Assembly (NCBI GenBank): GCA_020073365.1
Contig: JAIQFL010000035.1
Span: 1 to 48,972, forward strand
Reading direction: 5' to 3'
Source of the DNA: Terriglobia bacterium
GTDB taxonomy: Bacteria; Acidobacteriota; Terriglobia; Bryobacterales; Bryobacteraceae
Length of the DNA stretch: 48,972 nucleotides
Position numbers and translations under genes: made by a program. Position 1 is the first letter of the stretch. Every line of letters begins with the position of its first letter. Below are positions 9,140 to 18,584 of the stretch, piece by piece. Under the pieces are notes generated by a model. The model was not told where the DNA came from, ran no database searches, and saw only the letters and a list, made by a program, of their open reading frames with translations.

Positions 9140-9654
9140 TGCGTCTCCTTTCAACGCCATACGCCGAGGTTTACTCCGACCACCGCGGGCATCCCGTGAG
9201 GTGCCGGCGGCCGCAAGCTACCGCAGCCGCGAATTTTAGCACCCGTACCAAGGTACGGGAAAGGCGGAAGGCTGGGCGGGGAGAGGAGCCAGAAAGCAGG
9301 AGCGAGAATGCCGCGTCCCTTCCGACGGCGCCGGATCGTATCAACCTGTGACTGGCATCTTTGAAAACACGCATTCGCCTGCAAGTCATAGGTGAGATCG
9401 GCGCACATCTTCACCGCCAATTGTGAAAATGGGAATTTATCGAAGAGGTCCCGATGACGACAAGCACATAGAGGGTGCTGACCGCGAATATTGGTACGGT
9501 GAAGAAGTCAACCGCACGATGGTCGGAAACACCCAGTTTCCGTAAGCCGTGAAGGGTGCTAACGTATGATCCAACTTCGCACATTGCATTGGCGAAGGCG
9601 TGATTGCCGAGTACTGCAAAGCCTGGGTTGGCGGGCCAAGACAAGGGAGATGAC
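9140..9654. other. Divergent intergenic region between carboxylesterase and GH51
   Basis: About 515 bases separating two genes transcribed away from each other. No reading frame looks genuine. It contains the 18-bp palindrome at 9242-9259 and otherwise no clear promoter that I can defend. The LacI-type motif found elsewhere in the window is not present here. Confidence 0.55.
9242..9259. promoter_or_regulatory. Perfect 18-bp palindrome, candidate operator
   Basis: CCCGTACC-AA-GGTACGGG: two perfect 8-bp arms with a 2-bp centre. The centre is too short for an RNA hairpin loop, so a dimeric DNA-binding protein is more likely. It is 103 bases upstream of the carboxylesterase start and far from GH51. 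The regulator is unknown. Confidence 0.5.
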
Positions 9655-11811
9655 ATGGCAATTAACAGACGAGAGCTTCTACGGGCCTCGGTTGCAGGCG
9701 CCGCGATCTTGAAGGGAGGAAGGCAGGCGTGCGCCGCCGCCCCAGCAAACATCCAGGTCGCGCTCGATGCCGCGAAGGTGGGCGATCCGATCAATCCGAT
9801 GATCTTCGGGGGGTACATGGAACCGGCCACGACGCGAGTCTGGTCGGAGATGCTTTCAGACAGGAAATTCGTGAATCCGATTCAGCCCGCCACGGCGGCT
9901 GCGCCGGGCGGGCGCCGCGGACCCGCAGGGCCCGGTGGCGGAATGTTTCGCCGTTTTGGAGGCGATCCGTTTCGGCCGGTTGGACCCGCGGACGTGGTGG
10001 TAATGGATACCGTGAAGCCGTTTGTCGGCAAACAGAGCCCGCGCATTAGGCTGGCCGGTTCCGAACCACGCGGCATTCAGGCGTCCGGACTGCGCGTGGC
10101 CAAGGGGAAGTCATATGCTGGCCGGGTTTGGCTTGCGGGCGATCCCGCAGCCGAAGTCGCAATCCGGCTGGTCTGGGGAGAGGGTGCGAGCGGCTCGCAA
10201 ACCATAACGGCCCCGGCGCTGACCAGCGTTTACCAGAAGGTGCCGTTGCAGTTCTCCGTACCGGCTGACGCGGAGAGCGCGCGCCTGGAGATTGTGGGTA
10301 CCGGCAGCGGCGGGTTCCACGTCGGGACCGCTTCCCTGATGCCGGCCGATAACTTGCAAGGCTTCCACGCCGGGATGATCAAGTACTTCAAGGAGCAGGG
10401 CTTCAAGATGATGAAGTGGCCCGGCGGCAACTTCGTCTCGTCCTACGATTTCCGCAACGGTCTGGGCGATATCGATATGCGCCCGCCGCGCGGGCGGGAG
10501 TCCAACGATGTCGGCCTTCATGAATTCGTCGCCCTCTGCCGGCTGGTCGGCGCCGAACCCGATCTGACGATCAACAGCGGTTACGGAGACGCTCACAGCG
10601 CCGCCGAGGAAGTGGAATACTGCAACGGCTCCGTCCAAACGCGCCTGGGCTCATTGCGGGCGCAGCATGGACATCCCGAACCGTTCAATATCCGGTACTG
10701 GACCATTGGCAACGAGATGTACGGCCCCTGGCAGGCTGGCCACATGTCGCTGAACCAGTACTGGGTGAAACACCACGAGATCGTCGAAGCCATGAAGCAG
10801 GTGGACCCCACGATCAAGGTCGTCTTGGGTGGGGCCAGCATCTGTGAGAGAGGGATCGGATGCGCGGAAAAGAAGGGCAACTTCTTCCCGAGCGAATGGG
10901 AGCCGCCCATGCCCTACGACCTGCCGTTCGCGTTCGGGTCGCACGAAGACTGGGACGGATATCTGCTCCAAGACTGCGCCGTTGCCGCCAACAACGTCGA
11001 TTTCCTCTCCGAGCACACCTACTCGTATCCTCGGCTGTCTTACGACTCGAAGCAGCAGTCCTTCGTGAATATCGACGATTCGCTGGTCAACCAGGCGCGG
11101 AGGGCGTCCAACCGTATCGGCGAGGCCTTCGAGGCGTGGGACAAGTACCTGGAGAGGATGCCGGCCCTCAAAGAGAGAAACATTAAGTTCATCTTCGACG
11201 AGTGGGGCTGCCGGCACCGGCAGATGGGCGGTAACTACCAGCCGCCGGGAATGTTGACACCGCTCGCGTACGCTCTGCTGTTGAATGAGATGTTCCGTAA
11301 CTCCGACAAAGTGGAGGCGAGTTGCGCCACCGGCGGGCTTGGGGGCGTACAGATCGACAACTTTGGCAATGCCACGGGCTTGTCGGCGGAAGGAACGGTG
11401 ATGAAGCTCATGCACACTCACTTCAACAGCGCCCGCCCGGTAGCCGTGACCGGAAATTCGCCCCAGCAAGGGGTTCCGGGCACGGTGTTCGTGGACATTC
11501 CGAGCGTCCCCATCGGAAGCCCTACTTATCCTCTGGATGTGACCGCTGCCATCTCCGCCGACAAGAAGAAACTCATCATCTCCGTGGTCAACCCCACGGA
11601 AGAGCAACAGCGGCTTTCGCCCAACGTCACGGGAATTAAGCTAAGTGGGCCGGGCAAGCTGTTCCAGATCGCGCCGCCCAGCCTGAACTCATCGAACCAA
11701 CCGGGGCAGCCGCCGAACGTCGTGATCCAGGAGATCCCGCAACCGGCGCTCCTGGATGCGATTCCGGTTCCGCCCGTCAGCATCAGCGTTTACGAGTTCG
11801 ACATCGCGTAA
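9655..11811 (+). CDS. GH51 alpha-L-arabinofuranosidase, Tat-exported
   Basis: Releases terminal alpha-L-arabinofuranose from arabinoxylan or arabinan. ATG 9655 follows GGGAGA and begins MAINRRELLRASVAGAAIL, a Tat signal. The family opening (PINPMIFGGYMEP) is followed by a loop rich in Gly/Pro (GGRRGPAGPGGGMFRRFGG), a CBM4-like beta-sandwich insert (about 115-230), and the barrel. Acid/base Glu354 lies in TIGNEMYG and nucleophile Glu516 in FIFDEWGC. The C-terminal beta-sandwich ends PVSISVYEFDIA. Its paralogue at 18585 is only moderately similar, so it is probably not a recent duplicate. Periplasmic or secreted. Confidence 0.92.
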   Translation: MAINRRELLRASVAGAAILKGGRQACAAAPANIQVALDAAKVGDPINPMIFGGYMEPATTRVWSEMLSDRKFVNPIQPATAAAPGGRRGPAGPGGGMFRRFGGDPFRPVGPADVVVMDTVKPFVGKQSPRIRLAGSEPRGIQASGLRVAKGKSYAGRVWLAGDPAAEVAIRLVWGEGASGSQTITAPALTSVYQKVPLQFSVPADAESARLEIVGTGSGGFHVGTASLMPADNLQGFHAGMIKYFKEQGFKMMKWPGGNFVSSYDFRNGLGDIDMRPPRGRESNDVGLHEFVALCRLVGAEPDLTINSGYGDAHSAAEEVEYCNGSVQTRLGSLRAQHGHPEPFNIRYWTIGNEMYGPWQAGHMSLNQYWVKHHEIVEAMKQVDPTIKVVLGGASICERGIGCAEKKGNFFPSEWEPPMPYDLPFAFGSHEDWDGYLLQDCAVAANNVDFLSEHTYSYPRLSYDSKQQSFVNIDDSLVNQARRASNRIGEAFEAWDKYLERMPALKERNIKFIFDEWGCRHRQMGGNYQPPGMLTPLAYALLLNEMFRNSDKVEASCATGGLGGVQIDNFGNATGLSAEGTVMKLMHTHFNSARPVAVTGNSPQQGVPGTVFVDIPSVPIGSPTYPLDVTAAISADKKKLIISVVNPTEEQQRLSPNVTGIKLSGPGKLFQIAPPSLNSSNQPGQPPNVVIQEIPQPALLDAIPVPPVSISVYEFDIA

Positions 11812-11875
11812 TTGCAGAGGCACGTCCTGCAAGACCTTGCGTTGTCCCGCTATCGGGTGAGGAGCGGCTAAAAGT

Positions 11876-13105
11876 ATGGCAGATTTGTCCCCAAACACCA
11901 TTCTGCGCCGCGCTTCAAGCCTCGGAATCAGAGTCGATCCCGATGGGCAGATCGCGGTCCGGAGTCCGGAGGGCGAGGCGGTGTGTGGCGCGGCGCATGG
12001 ATTGGCCGTGCTGGACGTGTTTTCCACAGCAAGGACTATTGGGGATGCCGTGGCACGGCTGCGGCAGAGGGTTCGCGGGGCGCAAGACTGGATCGATCTC
12101 ACCAACACGATTATCGAACTGCACCAGGGAGGCATTCTATTGGACGACGGGGAGACGGGTGCCGAGATCGACCGCGAAGCGCGCGGCTTCGCAGCCCCCG
12201 AAGTCCATATCTCAATGTTGAACGACCGCGCGCAAACCGCCGGATTCCTTGCCGCCATACAGGAAACCGTCAAACCTGGCGACGTCGTTGTGGACGTAGG
12301 CACGGGCACCGGCGTTCTGGCCATCGCGGCGGCCCGCGCCGGCGCGCGGCACGTCTACGCGATCGAAGCCTCGAGCATCGGCCACGTTGCGAACCTGATG
12401 TTCCAAGCCAACGGCCTGGCCGACCGCATCACGCTTCTGGAGGGCCGTTCTACTCACATCGACCTGCCGGAAAAAGCAGACGTGCTGATCAGCGAGACGA
12501 TCGGTAGCGAGCCTCTGAGGGAACAGGTTCTCGAGACTTTCCTCGACGCGCGCCTTCGCTATCTGAACCCCGACGCCCGGTACCTGCCCGAGAGACTCTC
12601 CCTCTTCGGCGTCCCCGTTGAAATCCCGGCCACCGATCTGAGTTCTCACACGTTCACTCCCGAAACTGCCGAGCGATGGCGCAATGCGTACGGGATGGAC
12701 TTCAGCCCCCTCGCCGTGGTGGCGGCCTCACCGGGACAGTCCTTTCTCGCGCAGCGCACCGAGGCCCGTCAATGGCAGCGGTTGAGTGAACCGATCCAGC
12801 TCTGGGACGTCGATTTGCGCCGCCATCCGGACGCGGCGGTCCGGAGCACGGTCTCCGGCACCGCAACGTCCTCGGGCCTCATCACTGGATTGACGATCTT
12901 CTTCGAATTGCACGTTAGCCCTTCGGTGCGCCTGTGCACCGACCCCTCGACCGCAGCGGAGCATTCCAACTGGCGAAACCCCGTGGAGATCCTGCCTGTA
13001 GCGTTGAAGGTCCATCCAGGCGACCTTATCGAAGTAACTTACAGATACGGCGTTCCGGGGCAGAAAGTGGAAGTCAGAACCGCGCCGGTGCGACGATATC
13101 GGTAA
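11876..13105 (+). CDS. PRMT-like class I SAM methyltransferase with N-terminal PqqD-like domain
   Basis: Residues 1-95 resemble a PqqD/RRE-type winged helix (AVRSPEGEAVCGAAHG, then a helical part ending ELHQGGILLDD). Residues about 130-240 are a SAM-binding Rossmann fold (VVDVGTGTGVLAIAAARAGA, then YAIEAS). The signature ISETIGSEPLRE has Glu207 and Glu216 nine apart, the spacing of the double-E hairpin of protein arginine methyltransferases. The C-terminal half would be the PRMT beta-barrel. No signal peptide, so it is cytoplasmic. Start ATG 11876 is preceded by GAGGAG at a rather long distance. Protein arginine methylation, or modification of a peptide recruited by the PqqD-like domain, is inference. 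No precursor peptide is evident nearby. It sits between a GH51 and an FG-GAP gene without obvious metabolic link. Confidence 0.7.
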   Translation: MADLSPNTILRRASSLGIRVDPDGQIAVRSPEGEAVCGAAHGLAVLDVFSTARTIGDAVARLRQRVRGAQDWIDLTNTIIELHQGGILLDDGETGAEIDREARGFAAPEVHISMLNDRAQTAGFLAAIQETVKPGDVVVDVGTGTGVLAIAAARAGARHVYAIEASSIGHVANLMFQANGLADRITLLEGRSTHIDLPEKADVLISETIGSEPLREQVLETFLDARLRYLNPDARYLPERLSLFGVPVEIPATDLSSHTFTPETAERWRNAYGMDFSPLAVVAASPGQSFLAQRTEARQWQRLSEPIQLWDVDLRRHPDAAVRSTVSGTATSSGLITGLTIFFELHVSPSVRLCTDPSTAAEHSNWRNPVEILPVALKVHPGDLIEVTYRYGVPGQKVEVRTAPVRRYR

Positions 13106-13344
13106 GCTTCGCGGACCGTGCGCAAATCGGCTGCCATGTTTCGGCGAGGAATAGACGAGGCCGAACCCGGCGCACCGCGGCGCCGCGGGTATGCTGGTAC
13201 CCCGAGGCCGCAGCGACACTCTTTAGCCGAGCCTGTCCTCCGGCCTGCCCGCCACAAACCTCGTCTTGCTTCTTCGGAGCGGCCGGAGCGGCCCACGGCA
13301 GCATCCACCGTGGGTGAATCCTGCTATCTTGAAGAGCTATCCTC

Positions 13345-15042
13345 ATGGCGCGACGACGGTCAATCACGTTCATCGTCGGGGGGACGGTGGTCCTGGCAGC
13401 GATCGCTGTCCTGCCATTCCGTGTCCGGAGTCAGAGCCCGGCAGCCGCCATTCATTTTTCACATCGCCCGATCGCCTTCACATTGAACAACGGCGAAACC
13501 GAGACACGGTACGTTCCCGAGACGATGGCCGGAGGCGTCGCTGTGTTCGACTACAATAACGACGGTCGCCCGGACATTTTTTTTACGAATGGCGCGGAGA
13601 TGCCGTCGCTCAAAAAGACGTCGTCCAAATACTGGAACCGGCTGTTCCGGAACAATGCCGATGGCACCTTCACCGACGTCACGGAAGCGGCGGGACTGGC
13701 GGGCAGCGGCTACGATATGGGCGTCGCCGTGGGCGATTTCAACAACGATGGGCACGAAGACCTCTTCGTGGGGGGCGTTCACCACAGCGCCCTGTACCGG
13801 AACAACGGCAACGGGACCTTCACGGACGTGACGGCGCAAGCCGGGCTGGACAAGCCGGATGCCGAGTTCGGGCCGCTCTGGTCGGTCGGCGGAGTGTGGC
13901 TCGATGTCAACAACGACGGCAACCTCGACCTCTTCGTGACCAATTACCTGGGTTGGAATCCGGACAAGGAACCAACCTGCCTGGTCAACGGCAAGCGCGA
14001 CTACTGCCACCCCCGATATTACAAGAGCACGCCCGACCGCCTCTATCGTGGCGACGGGAAGGGCGGGTTCACGGATGTCTCCGGTTCATCGGGGATTCGC
14101 GCGTATCCCGGGAAAGGCATGGGAGCTGCAATAGCCGACTTCGATGGCGATGGCTGGATGGACATCTTCGTCACCAACGACAAGTTGGCCAATTTCCTGT
14201 TTCAAAACCTGGGGTCCGGAAAGTTCCGGGAGATTGCGCTCAAAGCGGGCGTGGCTTATACCGCCGACGGGTCGAACGTCTCTGGAATGGGATCGGATTT
14301 CCGGGATATCGACAACGACGGCTACCCCGATATCGTGTTCGTCGCCCTGCCCAACGAGACCTTTCCCTTGTACCGGAATACGGGGAAGGGGTTTTTCGAC
14401 CCGAATGCGTCCAGGCCAATGGACCAGCTCACCCGAACCATGGGTGGTTACAGCCCCGAGCTTTACGATTTTGACAACGACGGCTGGAAGGACCTATTCG
14501 TTTCGAGAGGCCACGTCCAGGCGAATGCCACAAGCCGGGAAGTCATCGATCAACCCAACTCGGTCTTTCGCAACCTGGGGAATCTCGCTTTCGCGGCCCT
14601 GACCGCGGAGGCGGGCTTCGAGACGCAACCGCCGCGGCGGCATCGCGGGAGTGCGATCGGCGACCTCGACGGCGATGGCCGTCCGGACGTGGTCGTCACC
14701 GCCTTGTCCGGTCCCGCAGAAATCTGGATGAACGACAGCCCCGCCAAAAATCACTGGCTGGAACTGAAACTGGTAGGCACCACCAGCAATCGGGACGGAA
14801 TCGGCGCCGCGATCAAGCTGACTTCCAAGCACCTGGTGCAGTACAACCACGTAACGACCGCGGCGGGCTACGCCTCGTCCAGCGCCGGGCCGGTGCACTT
14901 TGGCCTGGGTGTGGACGAACAGGCCGACGTAATCGAGATTCGCTGGCCGTCCGGCGTGGCTCAGAGGCTCACCGCGGTCAAATGCGATCGCGTACTGGAG
15001 GTGCAGGAGCCAGGCCCGCCTGCCAAAGCGCAAAGGCCTTGA
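13345..15042 (+). CDS. Secreted FG-GAP/VCBS repeat protein with ASPIC/UnbV C-terminal domain
   Basis: A signal peptide (ITFIVGGTVVLAAIAVLPF) is followed by seven calcium-binding repeats that can be read directly: DYNNDGRPDIF, DFNNDGHEDLF, DVNNDGNLDLF, DFDGDGWMDIF, DIDNDGYPDIV, DFDNDGWKDLF and DLDGDGRPDVV. Together they would form a beta-propeller. The end (NHWLELKLVGTTSNRDGIGA, HFGLGVDEQADVIEIRWPSG) is the ASPIC/UnbV domain of CRTAC1-type proteins. These are frequent in Acidobacteriota and usually stand near TonB receptors. The function is not established; carbohydrate or surface binding is plausible. Complete and intact; the operator-like site at 15040 overlaps its stop codon. Confidence 0.85.
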   Translation: MARRRSITFIVGGTVVLAAIAVLPFRVRSQSPAAAIHFSHRPIAFTLNNGETETRYVPETMAGGVAVFDYNNDGRPDIFFTNGAEMPSLKKTSSKYWNRLFRNNADGTFTDVTEAAGLAGSGYDMGVAVGDFNNDGHEDLFVGGVHHSALYRNNGNGTFTDVTAQAGLDKPDAEFGPLWSVGGVWLDVNNDGNLDLFVTNYLGWNPDKEPTCLVNGKRDYCHPRYYKSTPDRLYRGDGKGGFTDVSGSSGIRAYPGKGMGAAIADFDGDGWMDIFVTNDKLANFLFQNLGSGKFREIALKAGVAYTADGSNVSGMGSDFRDIDNDGYPDIVFVALPNETFPLYRNTGKGFFDPNASRPMDQLTRTMGGYSPELYDFDNDGWKDLFVSRGHVQANATSREVIDQPNSVFRNLGNLAFAALTAEAGFETQPPRRHRGSAIGDLDGDGRPDVVVTALSGPAEIWMNDSPAKNHWLELKLVGTTSNRDGIGAAIKLTSKHLVQYNHVTTAAGYASSSAGPVHFGLGVDEQADVIEIRWPSGVAQRLTAVKCDRVLEVQEPGPPAKAQRP

Positions 15043-15053
15043 AAGCGCTTTAG
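15040..15053 (+). promoter_or_regulatory. LacI-family-type operator (TGAAAGCGCTTTAG) upstream of the TonB receptor
   Basis: The core AAGCGCTT is a perfect palindrome and the left half TGnAAnCG fits the consensus; the outer right bases differ (AG for CA). A weaker copy with core AAGCGTTT lies at 15097-15110. Both lie between the FG-GAP stop and the receptor start (15188). Confidence 0.45.
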
Positions 15054-15187
15054 AAGACGTCCTGCCCCGCCCAGGGGGTTCGCCCGAGCCTGTTCTGTGA
15101 AGCGTTTTCCTAATCGATTCAAGCAGATCTTCAGGCCTTATTGACTTTTACACCGCGATGTGCTACCCATTGCCACGGAGGCGCCTC

Positions 15188-18100
15188 GTGAACGTACACA
15201 TGCAATCCCTTACAAAATTTGTCGCAATATACCTCTGGACGGTCTTGTTGGGTGTTGGCATCGTTTGGGGCCAAGCCACGAACTCAGCAGACGTCACCGG
15301 TACCGTGACCGATCCGTCCGGAGCGGTCATCCCTGGTGTAACGGTTACCGTCAGGAATATCGACAAGAACACGGAACACCCGATAACCACGAACGCTGCC
15401 GGTGTCTACGATACCGGGCCGCTCGCCCCGGGTGATCAGTACATGCTCATCTTCAAAAAAGAGGGCTTTGCCACCCTGCAGCGCGGTCCCATGACGCTGC
15501 GCACCGGTGTCATCGGTCTGAATGTTCAGTTGACGCTGGGGCAGGCGACGCAACAGGTCATGGTCAGCGAGGCTGCGCCTCTGCTCGAGACCACCAGTTC
15601 CGAAAAATCGTCCACGCTGGCCGCGGAGACCCTGACCCGGTTGCCCCAGGTCGGAGCGCCGGACTGGCAGGCATTCATCATTTTGTTGCCTGGCACGGCG
15701 GGTTTGGGGAACTCCAACACGGTCGGCATGGACGGAGTGTCAGCGAATGGAAGCATGCCGTTCTCCACCGCGCTGTTTGACGGTGCGAACACGAACTCGC
15801 CGATGAGCAACAACGTGATTGCCACCCCGATCTTCGACTCCATCAGCGAAGTGAAGGTCACCACATCGCTTTTCTCTGCGCAATACGGGAACGGCGGCGC
15901 TCTTTTTAACCAGATCAGCAAAGGTGGAACGAACCAGTTCCACGGGATGGGGTATGACTACCTCCGGAACACCGTGCTCAATGCGAATGCCTACCAGTTT
16001 GGCACCACAGCGGCGAGGACGCCCATCCACTACAATGCGATCGGCGGGAACGTCGGCGGCCCGGTCCTCAAGAACAAGATCTTCTTCTTCTACGGCATGG
16101 AAAATGTCATCAACCATGGCGCAGCCAACGTCAGTTATATCTCGGTGCCTACGGCTGCCATGCTCAATGGCGATTTCAGCGGGATGAATACTATTTACGA
16201 CCCATCGACGCAGACGGTCAATTCAGCCAATGTCGTGACCAGGCAACCGTTCGCGAACAACAGGATCCCAGCCTCGATGCTGGACAGTGTGGCCAAGAAC
16301 CTGCAGGCGTACTTCCCGGGCCCGAATCTGCCCGGAACCGTCGCCAATGGCGTAACGACCAACAACTACCAGTATGCGATTCCATCCATAAATCCACAGA
16401 TCAAGTACTTTGGACGGTTTGACGCGGATATATTCAGAAACCACCGGATCACGGGCTCCGCGACTTGGAATGACAGTCCGGGGAAGGGCGTCGGCCCCAT
16501 CGCCCCCGTGGGCGTTATCGACCGGGATATCATGAACGCCAACGCTCAGCTCTCCGACTATTGGAGCATCAGTCCCACCACACTCAACGAATTTCGTTGG
16601 GGGTTTATGGCGGAATATGACAAGCTCAAGCCCCAGACAATGAATATGGGATATCCGCAAAAGCTGGGCCTGCTGTTCTCCAAGGCGGATATCTTCCCGA
16701 ACGTCAACATCACGAACATATACGGCCTGGGCTCCGGCCTTCATGCGAATTACCAGGAGAACCAGCACGACATCTCGGATGTCGTGACGCTCATCCGTGG
16801 CCGCCACACCCTCCACATCGGAGGCAACCTAGTCTACATGATCGCGGATTCAACCGCCTGGGGCAATATCAACGGGGCGACCCTTGGCTTTACGGGCGTC
16901 TACACCGCGGGCAGTAACGCTGGATCGCTTGCATCGACAACGGGCGTCGCGTATGCCGATTTTCTGTTGGGCTTTGCCAAATCCTGGTCGGCTTCGGTCT
17001 CGCCGCAATACGCGGGCCGGCTCAGGAATCCGGCGGCATTCGTCCAGGATGACTTCAAAGTGAGCCCGAAGCTTACTCTGAACCTTGGCTTACGGTGGAT
17101 GGGAACCACAGGTTTCTGGGATAGGGACGGGAATTCGCGTTCGTTCGATCCGACCGTTATGAATCCCGCCACCGGGAAACTCGGAGCGATGTGGTTCGGG
17201 ATCACCAAGGCGAATGGCAGGACAGCGCTGCAGAAGTCGCAGTACAACAACTGGTTGCCGAGAATCGGCTTCGCGTATTTGTTCGACAGCAAGACGACGG
17301 TGCGCGGCGGCTTCGGCATGTATACGTTCCCATGGAATGTGGACACGTACGGCAGCAATGGATTGGGAAATGCCTTTACCTCGAGCGGCAACCTGACGGA
17401 CTCTACCAACAACGTCTATCCCGTGGTCATCCTCTCCTCTGACGGGAGCACGAACTACCAGGGATCGACCGGCGCCAGCATCAACTCGAAATTCCTAGGT
17501 GCTGTGACCACCCCACAGGGCTATAATGGCCAATCTGTCGGATTCCAGCAGTACGATTCGCCCGTCCCGCGCCTCTACTCATGGAATTTCACCATCCAGA
17601 GACAGTTTACGGAAACCCTGGTGGCCGATCTTGGCTACGTCGGAAGCTATCAGAAGAACCTGCCCTTCCTTACGGACCTCAACCAACCTTCCGAGGACAA
17701 GCTGGGGCCGAGTAGTGCGCAGTACCGCCCGTACCCATTCCAGACGATTTCCGGTTCCAACACGGAAGGCAAATCCAATTACAACTCGTTGCAGACGTCG
17801 GTTTCGCAACGCATGCGCGGCGGGCTGAGTTTCAGCTTCAACTACACCTGGTCCCACATGCTGTCGAACCAGGATTCCTCGGGTCGGGGCACCATGATGG
17901 GCACCCAGACGTACCAAAATGCCTATAACCCAGATGTCAACTATGGGGCTTCGAACTTCGACGTGCGCCACGCGTTCAAGGGGAATGTGGTTTATGCCCT
18001 TCCTTTCGGGCACGGCAAGACGTACATGAGTCAGAATGCGGTTGCCGACAAAGTGATCGGCGGCTGGACCATTTCGGGCACCCTGGTTGCTCAGAGTGGC

Positions 18101-18502
18101 AGTCCCTTTACACCAGTCATGGCTACGAACAACAGTTACAGCCTGTCCACCAACGCTTCCTGGTATCCGAACGTTGTGGGGAATTGGAGACTTGACAATC
18201 CGACCATTAACGGATGGTTCAACGTCAACGCCTTTGCGGCTCCCACAGCCGGAACATTTGGCAACATGGGGAGAAACGTCGTATACGGGCCCGGTCTTTT
18301 CAGCATGAACATGTCGCTGGCTAAATCGTTTCGGATCCGGGAAAAGGTCAGGTTCGACTTGAGCGGAAACGCCACCAACATCTTGAATCATCCGGGTTTC
18401 GGCCCGCCTGACCGTTCCATCGGCGCGGGTCATATCGGAAACATCACGAGCACCAGGGTGGGTTCGCGTCAAATAGAAATCGTGATGAAATTTATTTTCT
18501 GA
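15188..18502 (+). CDS. TonB-dependent outer-membrane receptor, acidobacterial type with carboxypeptidase-regulatory domain
   Basis: A large outer-membrane beta-barrel for TonB-powered import, probably of oligosaccharides released by the neighbouring hydrolases. Signal peptide (FVAIYLWTVLLGVGIVWGQ), then a CarboxypepD_reg beta-sandwich (DVTGTVTDPSGAVIPGVTVT), then plug motifs (FDGANTNSPMSNN, YGNGGALFNQISKGGTNQFH, GGNVGGPVLKNKIFFF) and the barrel. It ends RQIEIVMKFIF, with the terminal aromatic residue typical of BAM substrates. GTG 15188 is chosen because GGAGG lies 6 bases upstream; ATG 15158 and ATG 15200 are alternatives. No SusD-like lipoprotein accompanies it, as is usual outside Bacteroidota. 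It is the only transporter seen in the locus. Intact, about 1,100 residues. Confidence 0.9.
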   Translation: MNVHMQSLTKFVAIYLWTVLLGVGIVWGQATNSADVTGTVTDPSGAVIPGVTVTVRNIDKNTEHPITTNAAGVYDTGPLAPGDQYMLIFKKEGFATLQRGPMTLRTGVIGLNVQLTLGQATQQVMVSEAAPLLETTSSEKSSTLAAETLTRLPQVGAPDWQAFIILLPGTAGLGNSNTVGMDGVSANGSMPFSTALFDGANTNSPMSNNVIATPIFDSISEVKVTTSLFSAQYGNGGALFNQISKGGTNQFHGMGYDYLRNTVLNANAYQFGTTAARTPIHYNAIGGNVGGPVLKNKIFFFYGMENVINHGAANVSYISVPTAAMLNGDFSGMNTIYDPSTQTVNSANVVTRQPFANNRIPASMLDSVAKNLQAYFPGPNLPGTVANGVTTNNYQYAIPSINPQIKYFGRFDADIFRNHRITGSATWNDSPGKGVGPIAPVGVIDRDIMNANAQLSDYWSISPTTLNEFRWGFMAEYDKLKPQTMNMGYPQKLGLLFSKADIFPNVNITNIYGLGSGLHANYQENQHDISDVVTLIRGRHTLHIGGNLVYMIADSTAWGNINGATLGFTGVYTAGSNAGSLASTTGVAYADFLLGFAKSWSASVSPQYAGRLRNPAAFVQDDFKVSPKLTLNLGLRWMGTTGFWDRDGNSRSFDPTVMNPATGKLGAMWFGITKANGRTALQKSQYNNWLPRIGFAYLFDSKTTVRGGFGMYTFPWNVDTYGSNGLGNAFTSSGNLTDSTNNVYPVVILSSDGSTNYQGSTGASINSKFLGAVTTPQGYNGQSVGFQQYDSPVPRLYSWNFTIQRQFTETLVADLGYVGSYQKNLPFLTDLNQPSEDKLGPSSAQYRPYPFQTISGSNTEGKSNYNSLQTSVSQRMRGGLSFSFNYTWSHMLSNQDSSGRGTMMGTQTYQNAYNPDVNYGASNFDVRHAFKGNVVYALPFGHGKTYMSQNAVADKVIGGWTISGTLVAQSGSPFTPVMATNNSYSLSTNASWYPNVVGNWRLDNPTINGWFNVNAFAAPTAGTFGNMGRNVVYGPGLFSMNMSLAKSFRIREKVRFDLSGNATNILNHPGFGPPDRSIGAGHIGNITSTRVGSRQIEIVMKFIF

Positions 18503-18527
18503 CACCCGGATGACATCAACGACCATA

Positions 18528-18562
18528 GCAGTGCGGCTCCGCGAAAGACGTAGCCGCACTGC
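18528..18562 (+). terminator. Perfect 11-bp stem-loop after the TonB receptor gene
   Basis: GCAGTGCGGCT at 18528-18538 pairs exactly with AGCCGCACTGC at 18552-18562, with a 13-base loop. It lies 25 bases after the receptor stop and 22 bases before the GH51 start. There is no T-run, so it is either a weak terminator or a structure that lowers expression of the downstream gene relative to the receptor. Confidence 0.6.
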
Positions 18563-18584
18563 AACAGTTCACCCGAAGGCAATT

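Noticed and set aside
15141..15169. TTGACT with TACCCA 17 bases later, as promoter of the TonB receptor
   Set aside because: The -10 part is poor and the implied start would leave no room for the ribosome site at 15177.
16920..16935. GCAAGCG motif inside the TonB receptor gene (minus strand)
   Set aside because: Lacks the TTACA half and lies in coding DNA; chance match.
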